Assembly (NCBI RefSeq): GCF_005048225.1
Contig: NZ_SUNI01000001.1
Span: 124,001-188,000 of the forward strand
DNA from: Paracoccus gahaiensis
GTDB lineage: Bacteria > Pseudomonadota > Alphaproteobacteria > Rhodobacterales > Rhodobacteraceae
DNA: 64,000 nt
Direction of reading: 5' to 3'
Positions 20,094 through 31,540 of the stretch are shown piece by piece. A program made the position numbers and the translations under genes. Below the pieces are notes generated by a model. That model saw only the letters and a program-made list of their open reading frames with translations. It was not told where the DNA came from and searched no databases. Position 1 is the stretch's first letter. Each line of letters begins with the position of its first letter.

Positions 20094-21427
20094 TGTCCGA
20101 TCTGGCTGTCAAACCCATCGACGAGGTGACCCCGCAGGTCAGCGGCCCGCCCAAGGCGGCGGATGCGCTGGAGGCGCGTCTGGCCGCTCTTGATCTGCCG
20201 CGCGACGGCTTTGCCGTGGCGGCGCGGGTCGATGCCTTGGCGCGGCTGCGCGCCATGGGCCTGCCCGCGCCCCGCGACGAATACTGGCGCTATACCGATC
20301 CGCGCCCGTTCAACGCCCCCGAGGCGCAGGCCCTGCCCATCGTCGGCGGCCCGGAATCGCCCCTGTTCGCGGCGCGCGACACGCTGACGCTGGTCTTCGT
20401 GGATGGCGTCTTTGATGCCGCCGCCTCGGACGATCCGGCGCTGGACGGTGTCGAGATCACCTCGCTGGCGGACGCCGGTGCGGGCCATTGGGCCGAAGAC
20501 CTCTACGGCACGCTGGAGGCTGCGGGCCAGTCCCCGGTCCGCCGTCCCTTCGCGGTGCTCAATACCGCCGCCGCCCGCGACGGGCTGCTGATCCGCGTGA
20601 CCGGCACCCCTTCGAAGCCCGTGCATGTGCTGCACCGGCGCGGCACGGATGCGGCGGATGCGGTCTGGCACCATGTCATCCGTGTCGAGGCGGGCGCCGA
20701 GCTGACGCTGCTGGAAAGCGGCACCATCGGCGCGCGCTCGAACGGCGTGATCGAGGCGGATCTGGCGCCGGGTGCCAAGCTGCACCACATCGCCGCCAAG
20801 CGGGCCAACGATCCCAAGGTCGGGCTGTCGCACCTGTTCGCGCGCGTCCTGGACGAGGCGTCGCTGAAAAGCTTCACCCTCGCCGTGAACGGGCGCCAGA
20901 TGCGGCACGAGGCGGTCATCGACATGGTCGGCGACGATGCCGTGGCCCATGTCGCGGCGGCGGTGATGGGCGACGGCCATGTCGGGCCGTTCCACCACGA
21001 CGACACGGTCTTCATCACCCATGCGGGGCTGCGCGGCGAAAGCCGCCAGGTCTTCAAGAAAGTGCTTCGCAACGGCGCGACCGGCGTGTTCCAAGGCAAG
21101 ATCCTGGTCAAGCAGGGCGCGCAGAAGACCGACGGCTACCAGATCAGCCAGGCGCTGCTTCTGGACGAGGCCAGTCAGTTCCTGGCCAAACCCGAGCTGG
21201 AGATCTATGCCGACGACGTGAAATGCTCGCATGGCTCGACCACCGGGGCGATCGACGACGAGGCGCTGTTCTACCTGCGCTCTCGCGGGGTGCCGCGCGA
21301 CCGGGCCATCGTGTTCCTGGTGCTGTCCTTCCTGGCCGATGCGCTGGCAGAGGTCGAGGATGAAAGCCTGCGGGACGAGATCAACGAACGGCTGGACGCG
21401 TGGCTGACCGATCAACCGCTGAACTAG
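20093..21427 (+). CDS. sufD: Fe-S assembly protein SufD
   Basis: 444 residues. SufD pairs with SufB and is needed for iron acquisition. The C-terminal SUF-core is clear: HHDDTVFITHAGLRGESRQV, VFQGKILVKQGAQKTDGYQ, YADDVKCSHGSTTGAIDDE and FYLRSRGVPRDRA. The N-terminal third is variable as usual, with PRDEYWRYTDPRPF recognisable. ATG overlaps the sufC stop by 1 base (TGATG). Confidence 0.97.
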   Translation: MSDLAVKPIDEVTPQVSGPPKAADALEARLAALDLPRDGFAVAARVDALARLRAMGLPAPRDEYWRYTDPRPFNAPEAQALPIVGGPESPLFAARDTLTLVFVDGVFDAAASDDPALDGVEITSLADAGAGHWAEDLYGTLEAAGQSPVRRPFAVLNTAAARDGLLIRVTGTPSKPVHVLHRRGTDAADAVWHHVIRVEAGAELTLLESGTIGARSNGVIEADLAPGAKLHHIAAKRANDPKVGLSHLFARVLDEASLKSFTLAVNGRQMRHEAVIDMVGDDAVAHVAAAVMGDGHVGPFHHDDTVFITHAGLRGESRQVFKKVLRNGATGVFQGKILVKQGAQKTDGYQISQALLLDEASQFLAKPELEIYADDVKCSHGSTTGAIDDEALFYLRSRGVPRDRAIVFLVLSFLADALAEVEDESLRDEINERLDAWLTDQPLN

Positions 21428-21444
21428 GCCGCCCGCGCGGCGGC

Positions 21445-21918
21445 ATGGTGCTGCGCGTGCTGGAGAGCTGGTGGGCGCCGCGCCGGGTGGTGCGGGGCCT
21501 GTCAGGGATGCCCGACCGGGTGCTGCTGGTCGTGCTGATGCTGGCCATGCTGATCACGCTGATCGGGCAGGCGCCGGGACTGGCCCGGGCGGCGCAGCTG
21601 GACCCTTCGGTTCCGCTGGACGCCCGGATCGCCGGGGCGGCGATGGGCACGATCTTCATGATGCCGCTGCTGGCCTATGCGATGGCCGGGCTGACGTCGA
21701 TCCTGTCGCGGGCGACGCCGTGGCGGCTGGACCCGCGCCATGCCCGGCTGGCGCTGTTCTGGGCGCTGCTGGCGGCCTCTCCGGCGACGCTGCTGGCCGG
21801 GATGGTGGCGGGGCTGATCGGTCCCTCCGCCGCACTGACCCTGACCCGCACCGTCGCGGGCCTGGGATTTTTCATCATCTGGGGCGCCGGGATCGCGGCG
21901 TTGGCAAGACGCACATGA
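21445..21918 (+). CDS. Yip1-like integral membrane protein
   Basis: 157 residues with four to five hydrophobic segments (LLVVLMLAMLITLIGQ, AAMGTIFMMPLLAYAMAGL, LALFWALLAASPATLLAGMVAGL, GLGFFIIWGAGIAAL). It resembles the short Yip1-domain proteins found in alphaproteobacterial suf clusters. No enzymatic motif. It overlaps the next membrane-protein gene by 4 bp. Role unknown; location suggests a link to cluster assembly or merely operon hitch-hiking. Confidence 0.8.
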   Translation: MVLRVLESWWAPRRVVRGLSGMPDRVLLVVLMLAMLITLIGQAPGLARAAQLDPSVPLDARIAGAAMGTIFMMPLLAYAMAGLTSILSRATPWRLDPRHARLALFWALLAASPATLLAGMVAGLIGPSAALTLTRTVAGLGFFIIWGAGIAALARRT

Positions 21919-22508
21919 CGTTTGACGATTTCAAGGCGCTGGTCGGGCAGACCCTGCGCGACCCCCAGGCCGCCGCCGCGCTGCTGATCGGGCAAGGATG
22001 GCCGATGCAGCTGCGCTGGATGGCGCTGTTTCTGGCGGTCTCGCTGTCGGGTCTGATGGCCTATGCCTCGACGCTGATCTTCCCGGTGCCCGAGGGCGAG
22101 GCGGCGACCGTCTTTTCGATCAGCGAGCAGCCCCTGGTGCTGGCCGGGTTGCAGCTGGTGGCCATCGTGCTGGGCGCCGGGCTGATGACCAGTGTCGGGC
22201 GCATGTTCGGCGGCACGGGGCGCTTCGCCGACGCGCTGCTGCTGACCGTCTGGATCGAGGTCATCCTGCTGATCGTGCAGGCGGTCCAGATCGTGCTGTC
22301 GCTGGTGCTGCCGGCCGCGGCGGGCATCCTGGGGATCCTGGCCATCGCGATGTTCCTGTGGCTGACGGTCCAGTTCACCAAGACCCTGCACGGCTTCACC
22401 AGCGGGCCCAAGGTGCTGTTGGTGATGTTCGGCACGCTGCTGGTGATGGGTTTCGTGCTGTCCTTCCTCATGGCCGCGCTTGGCCTCATGCCGGAGATGC
22501 CGCAATGA
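21915..22508 (+). CDS. Yip1-domain membrane protein
   Basis: 197 residues with about five membrane helices (MALFLAVSLSGLMAYASTLIF, PLVLAGLQLVAIVLGAGLMT, IEVILLIVQAVQIVLSLVLP, ILGILAIAMFLWLTVQF, VLLVMFGTLLVMGFVLSFLM). The FGGTGRFADALLLTVW stretch between helices is typical of bacterial Yip1 proteins. Start and stop both overlap neighbours by 4 bp (ATGA), so it is translated with sufD-sufS. It may work with the preceding membrane protein. Confidence 0.85.
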   Translation: MTFDDFKALVGQTLRDPQAAAALLIGQGWPMQLRWMALFLAVSLSGLMAYASTLIFPVPEGEAATVFSISEQPLVLAGLQLVAIVLGAGLMTSVGRMFGGTGRFADALLLTVWIEVILLIVQAVQIVLSLVLPAAAGILGILAIAMFLWLTVQFTKTLHGFTSGPKVLLVMFGTLLVMGFVLSFLMAALGLMPEMPQ

Positions 22509-23716
22509 GCTTTGATGTCGAGGCCGTCCGGGCCGATTTCCCGATCCTGTCGCGGCAGGTGAACGGCAAGCCGCTGGTCTATCTGGACAATGGCGCCAGC
22601 GCCCAGAAGCCCCGCGTGGTGATCGACGCGATCAGCCGCGCCTATGAGGGCGAATATGCCAATGTCCATCGGGGCCTGCATTACCTGTCGAACCTGGCCA
22701 CCGACAATTACGAACGGGTCCGGGCCACCATCGCGCGCTTCCTGAACGCCCCGCGCGAGGACGAGGTGATCTTCACCTCCGGTTCGACCGAGGCGTTGAA
22801 CATGGTCAGCTATGGCTGGGCCGCCCCGCGCCTGCAGGCGGGCGACGAGATCCTGCTGTCGGTCATGGAGCATCACGCCAACATCGTGCCGTGGCATTTC
22901 CTGCGCGAGCGGCAGGGGGTGGTCCTGAACTGGGTCGAACCCGAGCCCGATGGCAGCCTGCCCGCCGAAAAGGTGCTGGCCGCGATCACCCCGCGCACGA
23001 AGATGATCGCGGTCACCCACATGTCGAACGTCACCGGCACGGTGGTGGACATCGCCGCGATCCGCGCGGGCACCGACCTGCCGCTGGTCGTGGACGGATC
23101 GCAGGCGGCGGTGCATATGCGGGTCGACCTGTCGACGCTCGGTGCGGATTTCTACTGCATCACCGGGCATAAGCTCTATGGCCCCTCCGGCTCGGGCGCG
23201 ATCTGGATCCGGGCCGACCGTCAGGCCCAGATGCGCCCCTTCATGGGTGGCGGCGACATGATCCGCACCGTGGGCCGCGACGTGATCACCTATGCCGATC
23301 CGCCGCTGCGCTTCGAAGCAGGCACACCGGGCATCGTGAACCAGATCGGCCTGGGCGCCGCGCTGGACTACATGATGGAGCTGGGGATGGACAACATCGC
23401 CGCCCATGAACGCGCCTTGCGCGACTATGCCCGCGACCGGCTGCGCAGCCTCAACTGGCTGCAGATCCACGGCGACGCGGCGGACAAGGGCGCGATCTTC
23501 TCGATGACGATGGAGGGGGCGCATGCACATGACATCTCGACCATCCTCGACAAGAAGGGCATCGCCGTGCGCGCGGGCAGCCATTGCGCCATGCCGCTGA
23601 TGGAGTTCATGGGCGTCACCGCCAGCGCCCGGGCCAGTTTCGGGATGTACAACACGCAGGCAGAAGTGGACGCGCTGGTCGAAGGATTGACCTTCTGCCG
23701 CGAGCTTTTCGCCTGA
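22505..23716 (+). CDS. sufS: SufS-type cysteine desulfurase
   Basis: 403 residues. A class II desulfurase: YLDNGASAQKPRVVIDA, VHRGLHYLSNLATDNYE, IFTSGSTEALNMV, the PLP lysine in ITGHKLYGPSG and the active-site cysteine in VRAGSHCAMPLM near residue 361. It supplies persulfide to the SUF machinery. It is the last gene of the operon; no sufE, sufA or sufT follows, so sulfur transfer partners must be elsewhere. Confidence 0.97.
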   Translation: MSFDVEAVRADFPILSRQVNGKPLVYLDNGASAQKPRVVIDAISRAYEGEYANVHRGLHYLSNLATDNYERVRATIARFLNAPREDEVIFTSGSTEALNMVSYGWAAPRLQAGDEILLSVMEHHANIVPWHFLRERQGVVLNWVEPEPDGSLPAEKVLAAITPRTKMIAVTHMSNVTGTVVDIAAIRAGTDLPLVVDGSQAAVHMRVDLSTLGADFYCITGHKLYGPSGSGAIWIRADRQAQMRPFMGGGDMIRTVGRDVITYADPPLRFEAGTPGIVNQIGLGAALDYMMELGMDNIAAHERALRDYARDRLRSLNWLQIHGDAADKGAIFSMTMEGAHAHDISTILDKKGIAVRAGSHCAMPLMEFMGVTASARASFGMYNTQAEVDALVEGLTFCRELFA

Positions 23717-23818
23717 ATCTTGCAAAGATTTGGCAGGGTGTCGAAGAACCCCCGATAAATCTTGCCGGATGCCGGGAATGTCTGCATCTCTGACCCATTG
23801 TCAGTCACGGGGGCAGCG

Positions 23819-25036
23819 ATGGCCGAGGTTCTGGTTTTGGGTGCGGGAATGGTGGGCGTCTCGACGGCGCTGGCGCTGCAGGCGCGCGGCCATGACGTCA
23901 CCATCGTCGAACGCGGCGTGCCGGGGCGGGAAACCAGCTATGGCAATGCCGGGCTGATCCAGACCGAGGCGGTCGAGCCCTACGCCATGCCGCTGGCCCC
24001 CGGCGCCCTGCTGCAGATCGCCATGGGGCGCGGTTATGACGTGAAATGGACGCCGCAGGGCCTGCTGTCGCAGCTGGGCGCGGTCGCGACCTATGCCTGG
24101 AATTCCCGGCCCGCGGCCCACAGGCGCGCCTCGGTCACCTGGGGCAAGCTGATCCGGCAATCGACCGACCGCCACGCGCCGCTGATCGCCGCCTCGGGCG
24201 CCGACAATATCATCCGCCGCAACGGCTATATCGAGATCCACCGCACCCCCGCCCGCATGGACAAGGCCCGCCAGACCGCCGAGCGCTTCGCCACCGAATT
24301 CGGCGTGCAGGCGCGGCTGATGACCGGGGCCGAACTGCGCGCGATGGAACCCTCGATTCGCACCGAGGTCGAGGGCGCGACCCATTGGTCCGACAGCTGG
24401 AACTGTGCCGATCCGGGCGGTCTGGTCGCCAGCTATGCGGCGCTCTTCCAGAAGAACGGCGGTCGGATCGTGAACGGCGATGCGGGCGATCTGCACCGCC
24501 ACGGCGCGGGCTGGCGCGCGGACGAGGCTGTGGGCGAACATGCCGTCATCGCGCTCGGGCCTTGGTCTCCGATGCTGACGCAGCGCTTCGGGCTGAAGGT
24601 GCCGATGGTCTTCAAGCGCGGCTATCACAAGCATTACCACATGGAACTGCCGCCCCATCACCCGATCGCCGATTTCGGCAACTCGGTGGTGATGTCGCCC
24701 ATGCGCCGGGGCTTGCGCATCGCCACCGCCGCCGAGCTGACCCCGCATCCCCGCCTCTCGCCCCCGCAGCTGCGCCACGGCGAGAAGGCCGCGCGCGAGC
24801 TGTTCGACGTGGGCGCCGCGGTCGAGGCCGAACCCTGGACCGGCCGCCGCCCCTGCATGCCCGACATGCTGCCCGTGGTGGGGCGGATTCCCGACCAGCC
24901 GAACCTCTGGGGGCATTTCGGGCATGGGCATCAGGGCTTCACCCTGGGCCCCGTCACCGCCGAGATCCTGGCCGACGAGCTGTCCGGCGGCGAGGGCTGG
25001 GCGGAACTTCAGCCGGCGCGTCTCAAACGCGGTTGA
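23819..25036 (+). CDS. DadA-family FAD-dependent amino acid oxidoreductase
   Basis: 405 residues. FAD-binding motif [27 protein letters not shown] at the very N-terminus (GxGxxG), then [21 protein letters not shown], which is characteristic of DadA-like D-amino acid dehydrogenases, and a C-terminal [17 protein letters not shown] ... [13 protein letters not shown] that closes the FAD site. ATG at 23819 places the nucleotide motif at the correct position. The substrate could be D-amino acids, hydroxyproline or similar; sequence alone does not decide. Confidence 0.85.
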   Translation: MAEVLVLGAGMVGVSTALALQARGHDVTIVERGVPGRETSYGNAGLIQTEAVEPYAMPLAPGALLQIAMGRGYDVKWTPQGLLSQLGAVATYAWNSRPAAHRRASVTWGKLIRQSTDRHAPLIAASGADNIIRRNGYIEIHRTPARMDKARQTAERFATEFGVQARLMTGAELRAMEPSIRTEVEGATHWSDSWNCADPGGLVASYAALFQKNGGRIVNGDAGDLHRHGAGWRADEAVGEHAVIALGPWSPMLTQRFGLKVPMVFKRGYHKHYHMELPPHHPIADFGNSVVMSPMRRGLRIATAAELTPHPRLSPPQLRHGEKAARELFDVGAAVEAEPWTGRRPCMPDMLPVVGRIPDQPNLWGHFGHGHQGFTLGPVTAEILADELSGGEGWAELQPARLKRG

Positions 25037-25091
25037 AACCGGGCGCGGCCCGACACATCTTGGGGTCGACACCGAACGGATCAGGAACCCC

Positions 25092-27274
<2,183 letters not shown>

Positions 27275-27278
<4 letters not shown>

Positions 27279-27556
27279 CCGCAGGCGACGCTGGTGATCC
27301 AGCCCTTGGCGTCCAGGAACATGGTCAGGCGCGCGGGATTGAAATCGCGCGTCATGGCGCCCTCGGGTCCGACCTCGCGCTTGCGCAGGTTGGGCGGCAG
27401 GAAGACCTCGCCGATATTGCGGCCGACCAGCGCCTGATGCTGGGACGGGCTGCACTGGGTTGCCGAGATGTCGTAGGGGCTGGCGGCGCAGGCGCCCAGG
27501 GCCAGCACCAGCAGCGGTGCGCCCAGCAGGGTCATGCGAAGGGGGGATGCGGTCAT
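27275..27556 (-). CDS. Small lipoprotein with peptidase inhibitor I78 domain
   Basis: 93 residues. A signal peptide ends in a lipobox (LALGAC), so it is an exported lipoprotein. The mature part has the I78 pattern: a Cys near the start (SATQC), [14 protein letters not shown], a loop and the C-terminal [21 protein letters not shown]78 proteins inhibit serine proteases such as elastase and may protect the envelope. ATG at 27556 is chosen because it gives a proper signal peptide; longer frames do not. Confidence 0.85.
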
Positions 27557-27697
27557 GGTCGCGTCTTTCTTGTCAGCAGGTCTGTCGCAGGTACCAATCT
27601 TGCAGAACGCGGCAGGTTCCGCCAGCGGGCTGTCGGGCGCGTCCCAGGAGGGCGCGCCTTCCGCATCGCACAGGCAGGGCGCGGGCAATCCGGGGGC

Positions 27698-27726
27698 TTG
27701 ATCCGGGGGGCGGTTTTGACGATATA
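27698..27726 (+). promoter_or_regulatory. Candidate sigma-70 promoter for the NDUFS4-like gene
   Basis: TTGATC (27698-27703) and GATATA (27721-27726) are 17 bases apart, 31 bp before the ATG of the NDUFS4-like gene. This is a visual match only. Confidence 0.4.
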
Positions 27727-27756
27727 CCAAGGGCAGCTTTTCCCGAAGGACATCCC

Positions 27757-28068
27757 ATGATCGTGCGCATCTTTCAGCCCGCCCGCACCGCGATGCAGTC
27801 CGGCACCGCCAAGACCAAGGGATGGGTGCTGGAATTCCCCCCCTCCGATGCGCGCGAGATCGACCCGCTGATGGGCTGGACCAGCAGCGAGGACACGCAG
27901 AGCCAGGTCCGCCTGTGCTTCGACAGCCGCAAGCAGGCCGAGGATTACGCCCGCGACCACGGGTTGGACTTCGTCGTGCAGGAACCCCATCGCCGCGCCG
28001 CCAATGTCCGCCCGCGCGGCTATGGCGAAAATTTCGCCACCGACCGCCGCGCCCCCTGGACGCATTGA
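27757..28068 (+). CDS. NDUFS4-family complex I accessory subunit
   Basis: 103 residues. It matches the ETC complex I conserved-region family (NDUFS4/AQDQ subunit): [40 protein letters not shown], and the C-terminal [20 protein letters not shown]...PRGYGENF. In alphaproteobacteria this subunit stabilises the peripheral arm of NADH:quinone oxidoreductase, and it is usually encoded apart from the nuo operon as here. Confidence 0.93.
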   Translation: MIVRIFQPARTAMQSGTAKTKGWVLEFPPSDAREIDPLMGWTSSEDTQSQVRLCFDSRKQAEDYARDHGLDFVVQEPHRRAANVRPRGYGENFATDRRAPWTH

Positions 28069-28253
28069 GCCCCGGCGCGGTCCCCGGACCTGCTGCGGGA
28101 CAAAATGCCGCGCGCCACGGTCTGCCTGTCGAAAAGGCGTGCAATCGGCGGTGAACCGATCCACGATGGCCCCATGTTGACGGCGACGATCGGGGCTTTT
28201 GCCTTGGGGCGCTGCCTTCCCGCCCCGGTCGGAACCCAAGCGCGCAGGTACTG

Positions 28254-29135
28254 ATGAGACGAGACGTCGACACCCTTCACCAGGATCTGCTGCAGACCCG
28301 GTTGCACGAGATCTCGCGCGGTTTCGATGCCGTGTCCGACCCGCTTGGCCGGGCGATGCGGGACGCGGTCCTGTCCTCGGGCAAGCGCTTCCGGGGGATG
28401 CTGCTGCTGCTGGCCGCCGATGCCTCGGGCGGGGTGGGCGAGACGATGATCGACGCCGCCTGCGCGATCGAGATGGTCCATGCCGCCTCGCTGATCTTCG
28501 ACGACATGCCCTGCATGGACGATGCCACGCTGCGCCGAGGCCAGCCCGCCACCCATGTGGCCCATGGCGAAAGCCGGGCGTTGCTGGCCGGGATCGCCCT
28601 GATCACCGAGGCGATGGCGGTCCTGGCCACCGCGCGGGGCGCCGATGGCGCGACCCGGGCGCAGCTGGTGCGGATCCTGACGCGCGCGCTCGGGCCGCAG
28701 GGGCTGTGCGCGGGGCAGGACCTGGACCTGCATGCCGACAAGAGCGATGCGGGGATCGAGCGCGAGCAGGATCTGAAGACCGGCGTGCTGTTCGTGGCGG
28801 GCCTCGAGATGCTGGCCGTCGTCAAGGATTTCGACGCCGAGGACAAGGACCAGATGATCGCCTTCGGTCGCCAGCTGGGCCGGGTGTTCCAGTCCTATGA
28901 CGATCTGCTGGACGTGATCGGCGACAGCAAGGCCTTGGGCAAGGAGCCCGGCCGCGATCAGGCCGCCCCGGGCCCCAAGCGCGGGCTGCTGGCGGTGGCC
29001 GATCTGCAGCAAGTCTCGCGCCATTATGCGGCCAGCCGGGCACAGCTGGATGCGATGCTGCGCAGCAAGCGGCTGCAGGCGCCCGAGATCGCGGCGCTGC
29101 TGGAACGCGTGCTGCCCTATCGCGCCAGCGCCTGA
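28254..29135 (+). CDS. crtE: Geranylgeranyl diphosphate synthase
   Basis: 293 residues. It condenses IPP with farnesyl diphosphate (or builds up from DMAPP) to the C20 precursor of carotenoids. Class I prenyltransferase motifs are the first aspartate-rich site DDMPCMDD (near residue 83) and the second SYDDLLDVIGD (near 214). SSGKRFRGML and GEPG-like KEPGRDQAAPGPKRG are as in Paracoccus CrtE. It converges on crtB, with 3 bp between the two stop codons, so the two transcripts must read into each other unless stopped. Confidence 0.96.
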   Translation: MRRDVDTLHQDLLQTRLHEISRGFDAVSDPLGRAMRDAVLSSGKRFRGMLLLLAADASGGVGETMIDAACAIEMVHAASLIFDDMPCMDDATLRRGQPATHVAHGESRALLAGIALITEAMAVLATARGADGATRAQLVRILTRALGPQGLCAGQDLDLHADKSDAGIEREQDLKTGVLFVAGLEMLAVVKDFDAEDKDQMIAFGRQLGRVFQSYDDLLDVIGDSKALGKEPGRDQAAPGPKRGLLAVADLQQVSRHYAASRAQLDAMLRSKRLQAPEIAALLERVLPYRASA

Positions 29136-29138
29136 GGC

Positions 29139-30050
29139 TCAGCCCCGCGGCCGGGTCCACAGCCCGTCGCGCGAGACGGCGGGCCGCGACAGGCGCGAGC
29201 GGGCCACATCCCATCCTCCGGCGCTCAAGAGGCCCAGCTTGGTCAGCTTGGACGTGCTGATCCGCTGGCGATAGGCGGCAGGCCCGCCCCTGCGGATCCG
29301 GTGCCCGATGGCGCGATAGATGCGCAGCGCCGCCGCGATGGACCACGCGCAGCGCGGCGGCAGATGCGGCAGCCCCACCCGCGCCGAGGCGTAATAGCCG
29401 TCCGCCGCATCCAGCAGGCGCAGGATCACCGCGTAAAGCTGGGGCGAGGGCAGCGGGCCCTCGACGGTGGCCCCGGCCTCCTCCAGCCAGTCGCCGGGCA
29501 GGTAGCAGCGCCCGATGGCGGCATCGTCGATCACGTCGCGGGCGATGTTGGTCAGCTGGAAGGCCAGCCCCAGATCGCAGGCCCGGTCCAGCACCGCGTC
29601 GTTGCGCACGCCCATGACGCGCGCCATCATCACGCCCACCACGCCCGCGACGTGATAGGAATAGTCCAGCACGTCATCGAGGCTGCGATAATCGCGCGCC
29701 TCGACATCCATCGCGAAGCCCTCGATCAGGTCGAGCGGCCAGCGGTCGGGGAAATCATGCCGCCGCGCGACGGCCCGCAGCGCGGCGAAGGGCGGGGTCA
29801 CCGGCCCGTCGCCATGCAGCGCCGCCAGCGTCATGGCGCGCAGATCCTCCAGCCGCGCCTGCGGGTCCTGCACCAGCTCGGGGCGGCTGCCCAGCTCCTG
29901 CCCGTCGATGACGTCATCGGCATGGCGGCACCAGGCGTATAGCATCACCGTATCCTCGCGGATGCCCGGCGGCATCAGCTTGGCGGCGGTGGCGAAGCTT
30001 TGAGAGCCCTGGGTGATGGCCGTCTGCGAGGTGGCGACCAGATCGCTCAT
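29139..30050 (-). CDS. crtB: Phytoene synthase
   Basis: 303 residues. It joins two geranylgeranyl diphosphates head to head into phytoene, the committed carotenoid step. The two aspartate-rich motifs are CRHADDVID (near residue 45) and FQLTNIARDVIDDA (near residue 165). FAMDVEARDYRSLDDVLDYS is a typical middle motif. The start overlaps the crtI stop by 4 bp, so it is the last gene of the crt operon. Confidence 0.96.
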   Translation of the reverse strand: MSDLVATSQTAITQGSQSFATAAKLMPPGIREDTVMLYAWCRHADDVIDGQELGSRPELVQDPQARLEDLRAMTLAALHGDGPVTPPFAALRAVARRHDFPDRWPLDLIEGFAMDVEARDYRSLDDVLDYSYHVAGVVGVMMARVMGVRNDAVLDRACDLGLAFQLTNIARDVIDDAAIGRCYLPGDWLEEAGATVEGPLPSPQLYAVILRLLDAADGYYASARVGLPHLPPRCAWSIAAALRIYRAIGHRIRRGGPAAYRQRISTSKLTKLGLLSAGGWDVARSRLSRPAVSRDGLWTRPRG

Positions 30051-31540
30051 GCCGCGCCCAGATCGGCCATGATCACCTGCGCGGTCGCCTTGGCGCTGCC
30101 CACCACGCCCGGGATGCCCGCGCCCGGATGGGTGCCCGCGCCCACCAGATAGAAATTGCGGATCGTCTTGTCGCGGTTGTGGGGCCGGAACCAGGCCGAT
30201 TGCGTCAGGATCGGCTCGATGGAAAAGGCGCTGCCGTGATGGGCACCCAGCTCGCTGGCGAAATCGGCCGGAGAGAAGATGCGCTGCACGGTCAGGTTGG
30301 CGCGCAGGTTAGGGATCAGCCGTTCTTCAAGGCTTGCCAGGATGCGGTCGGCATAGCGCGGCCCCTCGACCGACCAATCGATCTCGGCGCGGCCCAGATG
30401 CGGCACCGGGGCCAGAACGTAATGCGTCGACATGCCCGGAGGCGCCATCTCCGGATCGGTCGTGCAGGGGGAATGCAGGTACAGCGAGAAATCCTCGGCC
30501 AGGTTCGGGCCCTTGAAGATCTCGTTCACCAGCTCCTTGTAGCGGGGGCCGAACAGGATGGTGTGGTGGGCCAGGTCCTTCGGCGCCTCGCGCAGGCCGA
30601 AATGCAGCACGAAGAGCGACATGGACCAGCGCTTGCGGTCCAGCGACTTGGCGCGGGACTGGCCACGCGGGGTATGGCCCAAGAGGTCGCGGTAATTGTG
30701 CATGACATCGCCATTGCTGGCGACCATGTCGGCCTGGACCTTGCGCCCATCGGCCAGCGTGACGCCGGTGGCGCGGCTGCCCGCGACCTCGATCCGGGCG
30801 ACCTTGGCGTTCAGCATCACCTGACCGCCCAAGCGTTCGAACAGCGCGACCATGCCGTTGATCAGTTGATTGGTGCCGCCCTTGGCGAACCAGACGCCGC
30901 CGCGCCGTTCCAGCGCATGGATCAGCGCATAGATCGAGCTGGTCGAGAACGGATTCCCGCCGACCAGCAGCGTGTGATAGGAAAACGCCTGCCGCAGATG
31001 CGGGTCCTTGATGAAGGTCGAGACCTTGGCATGCACGGACTTGTAGGCCTCCAGCCGCATCAGCGCGGGCGCCGCGCGCAGCATCTGGCCCAGCTTCAGG
31101 AAGGGCACCGTTCCCAGCTTGACATAGCCCTCCTGATAGACCTCCTCGGCATAGTCGCGGAACCGGCGGTATCCCTCCAGATCGTCGGGATTGAAGCGCG
31201 CGATCTGGCTCTCCAGCTGGTCGGATTCGTTGACATAGTCGAAGACCTTCCCGCCCGGCCACATCAGCCGGTAGAAGGGTGACACCGGCATCAGGGTCAC
31301 GTCGCGCGCCATGTCCTGGCCCGACAGCGCCCACAGCTCCTTGAGCGCATCGGGATCGGTGATGACGGTGGGGCCGGCATCGAAGACATGGCCCTGATCG
31401 TGCCAGACATAGGCCCGCCCGCCGGGCTTGTCGCGCGCCTCGACCAGCGTGGTGGCGAGGCCCGCCGATTGCAGGCGGATGGCCAAGGCCAGCCCGCCGA
31501 ATCCGGCGCCGATGACGATGGCGGTCTTGGTCTGGGTCAT
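30047..31540 (-). CDS. crtI: Phytoene desaturase (lycopene-forming)
   Basis: 497 residues. Four-step desaturation of phytoene to lycopene with FAD. The N-terminal dinucleotide motif is VIGAGFGGLALAIRL with EARDKPGGRAYVW after it; the C-terminal signature is NFYLVGAGTHPGAGIPGVVGSAK. Near identity in remembered blocks to Paracoccus CrtI supports the four-step type. ATGA overlaps with crtY upstream and crtB downstream. Confidence 0.96.
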   Translation of the reverse strand: MTQTKTAIVIGAGFGGLALAIRLQSAGLATTLVEARDKPGGRAYVWHDQGHVFDAGPTVITDPDALKELWALSGQDMARDVTLMPVSPFYRLMWPGGKVFDYVNESDQLESQIARFNPDDLEGYRRFRDYAEEVYQEGYVKLGTVPFLKLGQMLRAAPALMRLEAYKSVHAKVSTFIKDPHLRQAFSYHTLLVGGNPFSTSSIYALIHALERRGGVWFAKGGTNQLINGMVALFERLGGQVMLNAKVARIEVAGSRATGVTLADGRKVQADMVASNGDVMHNYRDLLGHTPRGQSRAKSLDRKRWSMSLFVLHFGLREAPKDLAHHTILFGPRYKELVNEIFKGPNLAEDFSLYLHSPCTTDPEMAPPGMSTHYVLAPVPHLGRAEIDWSVEGPRYADRILASLEERLIPNLRANLTVQRIFSPADFASELGAHHGSAFSIEPILTQSAWFRPHNRDKTIRNFYLVGAGTHPGAGIPGVVGSAKATAQVIMADLGAA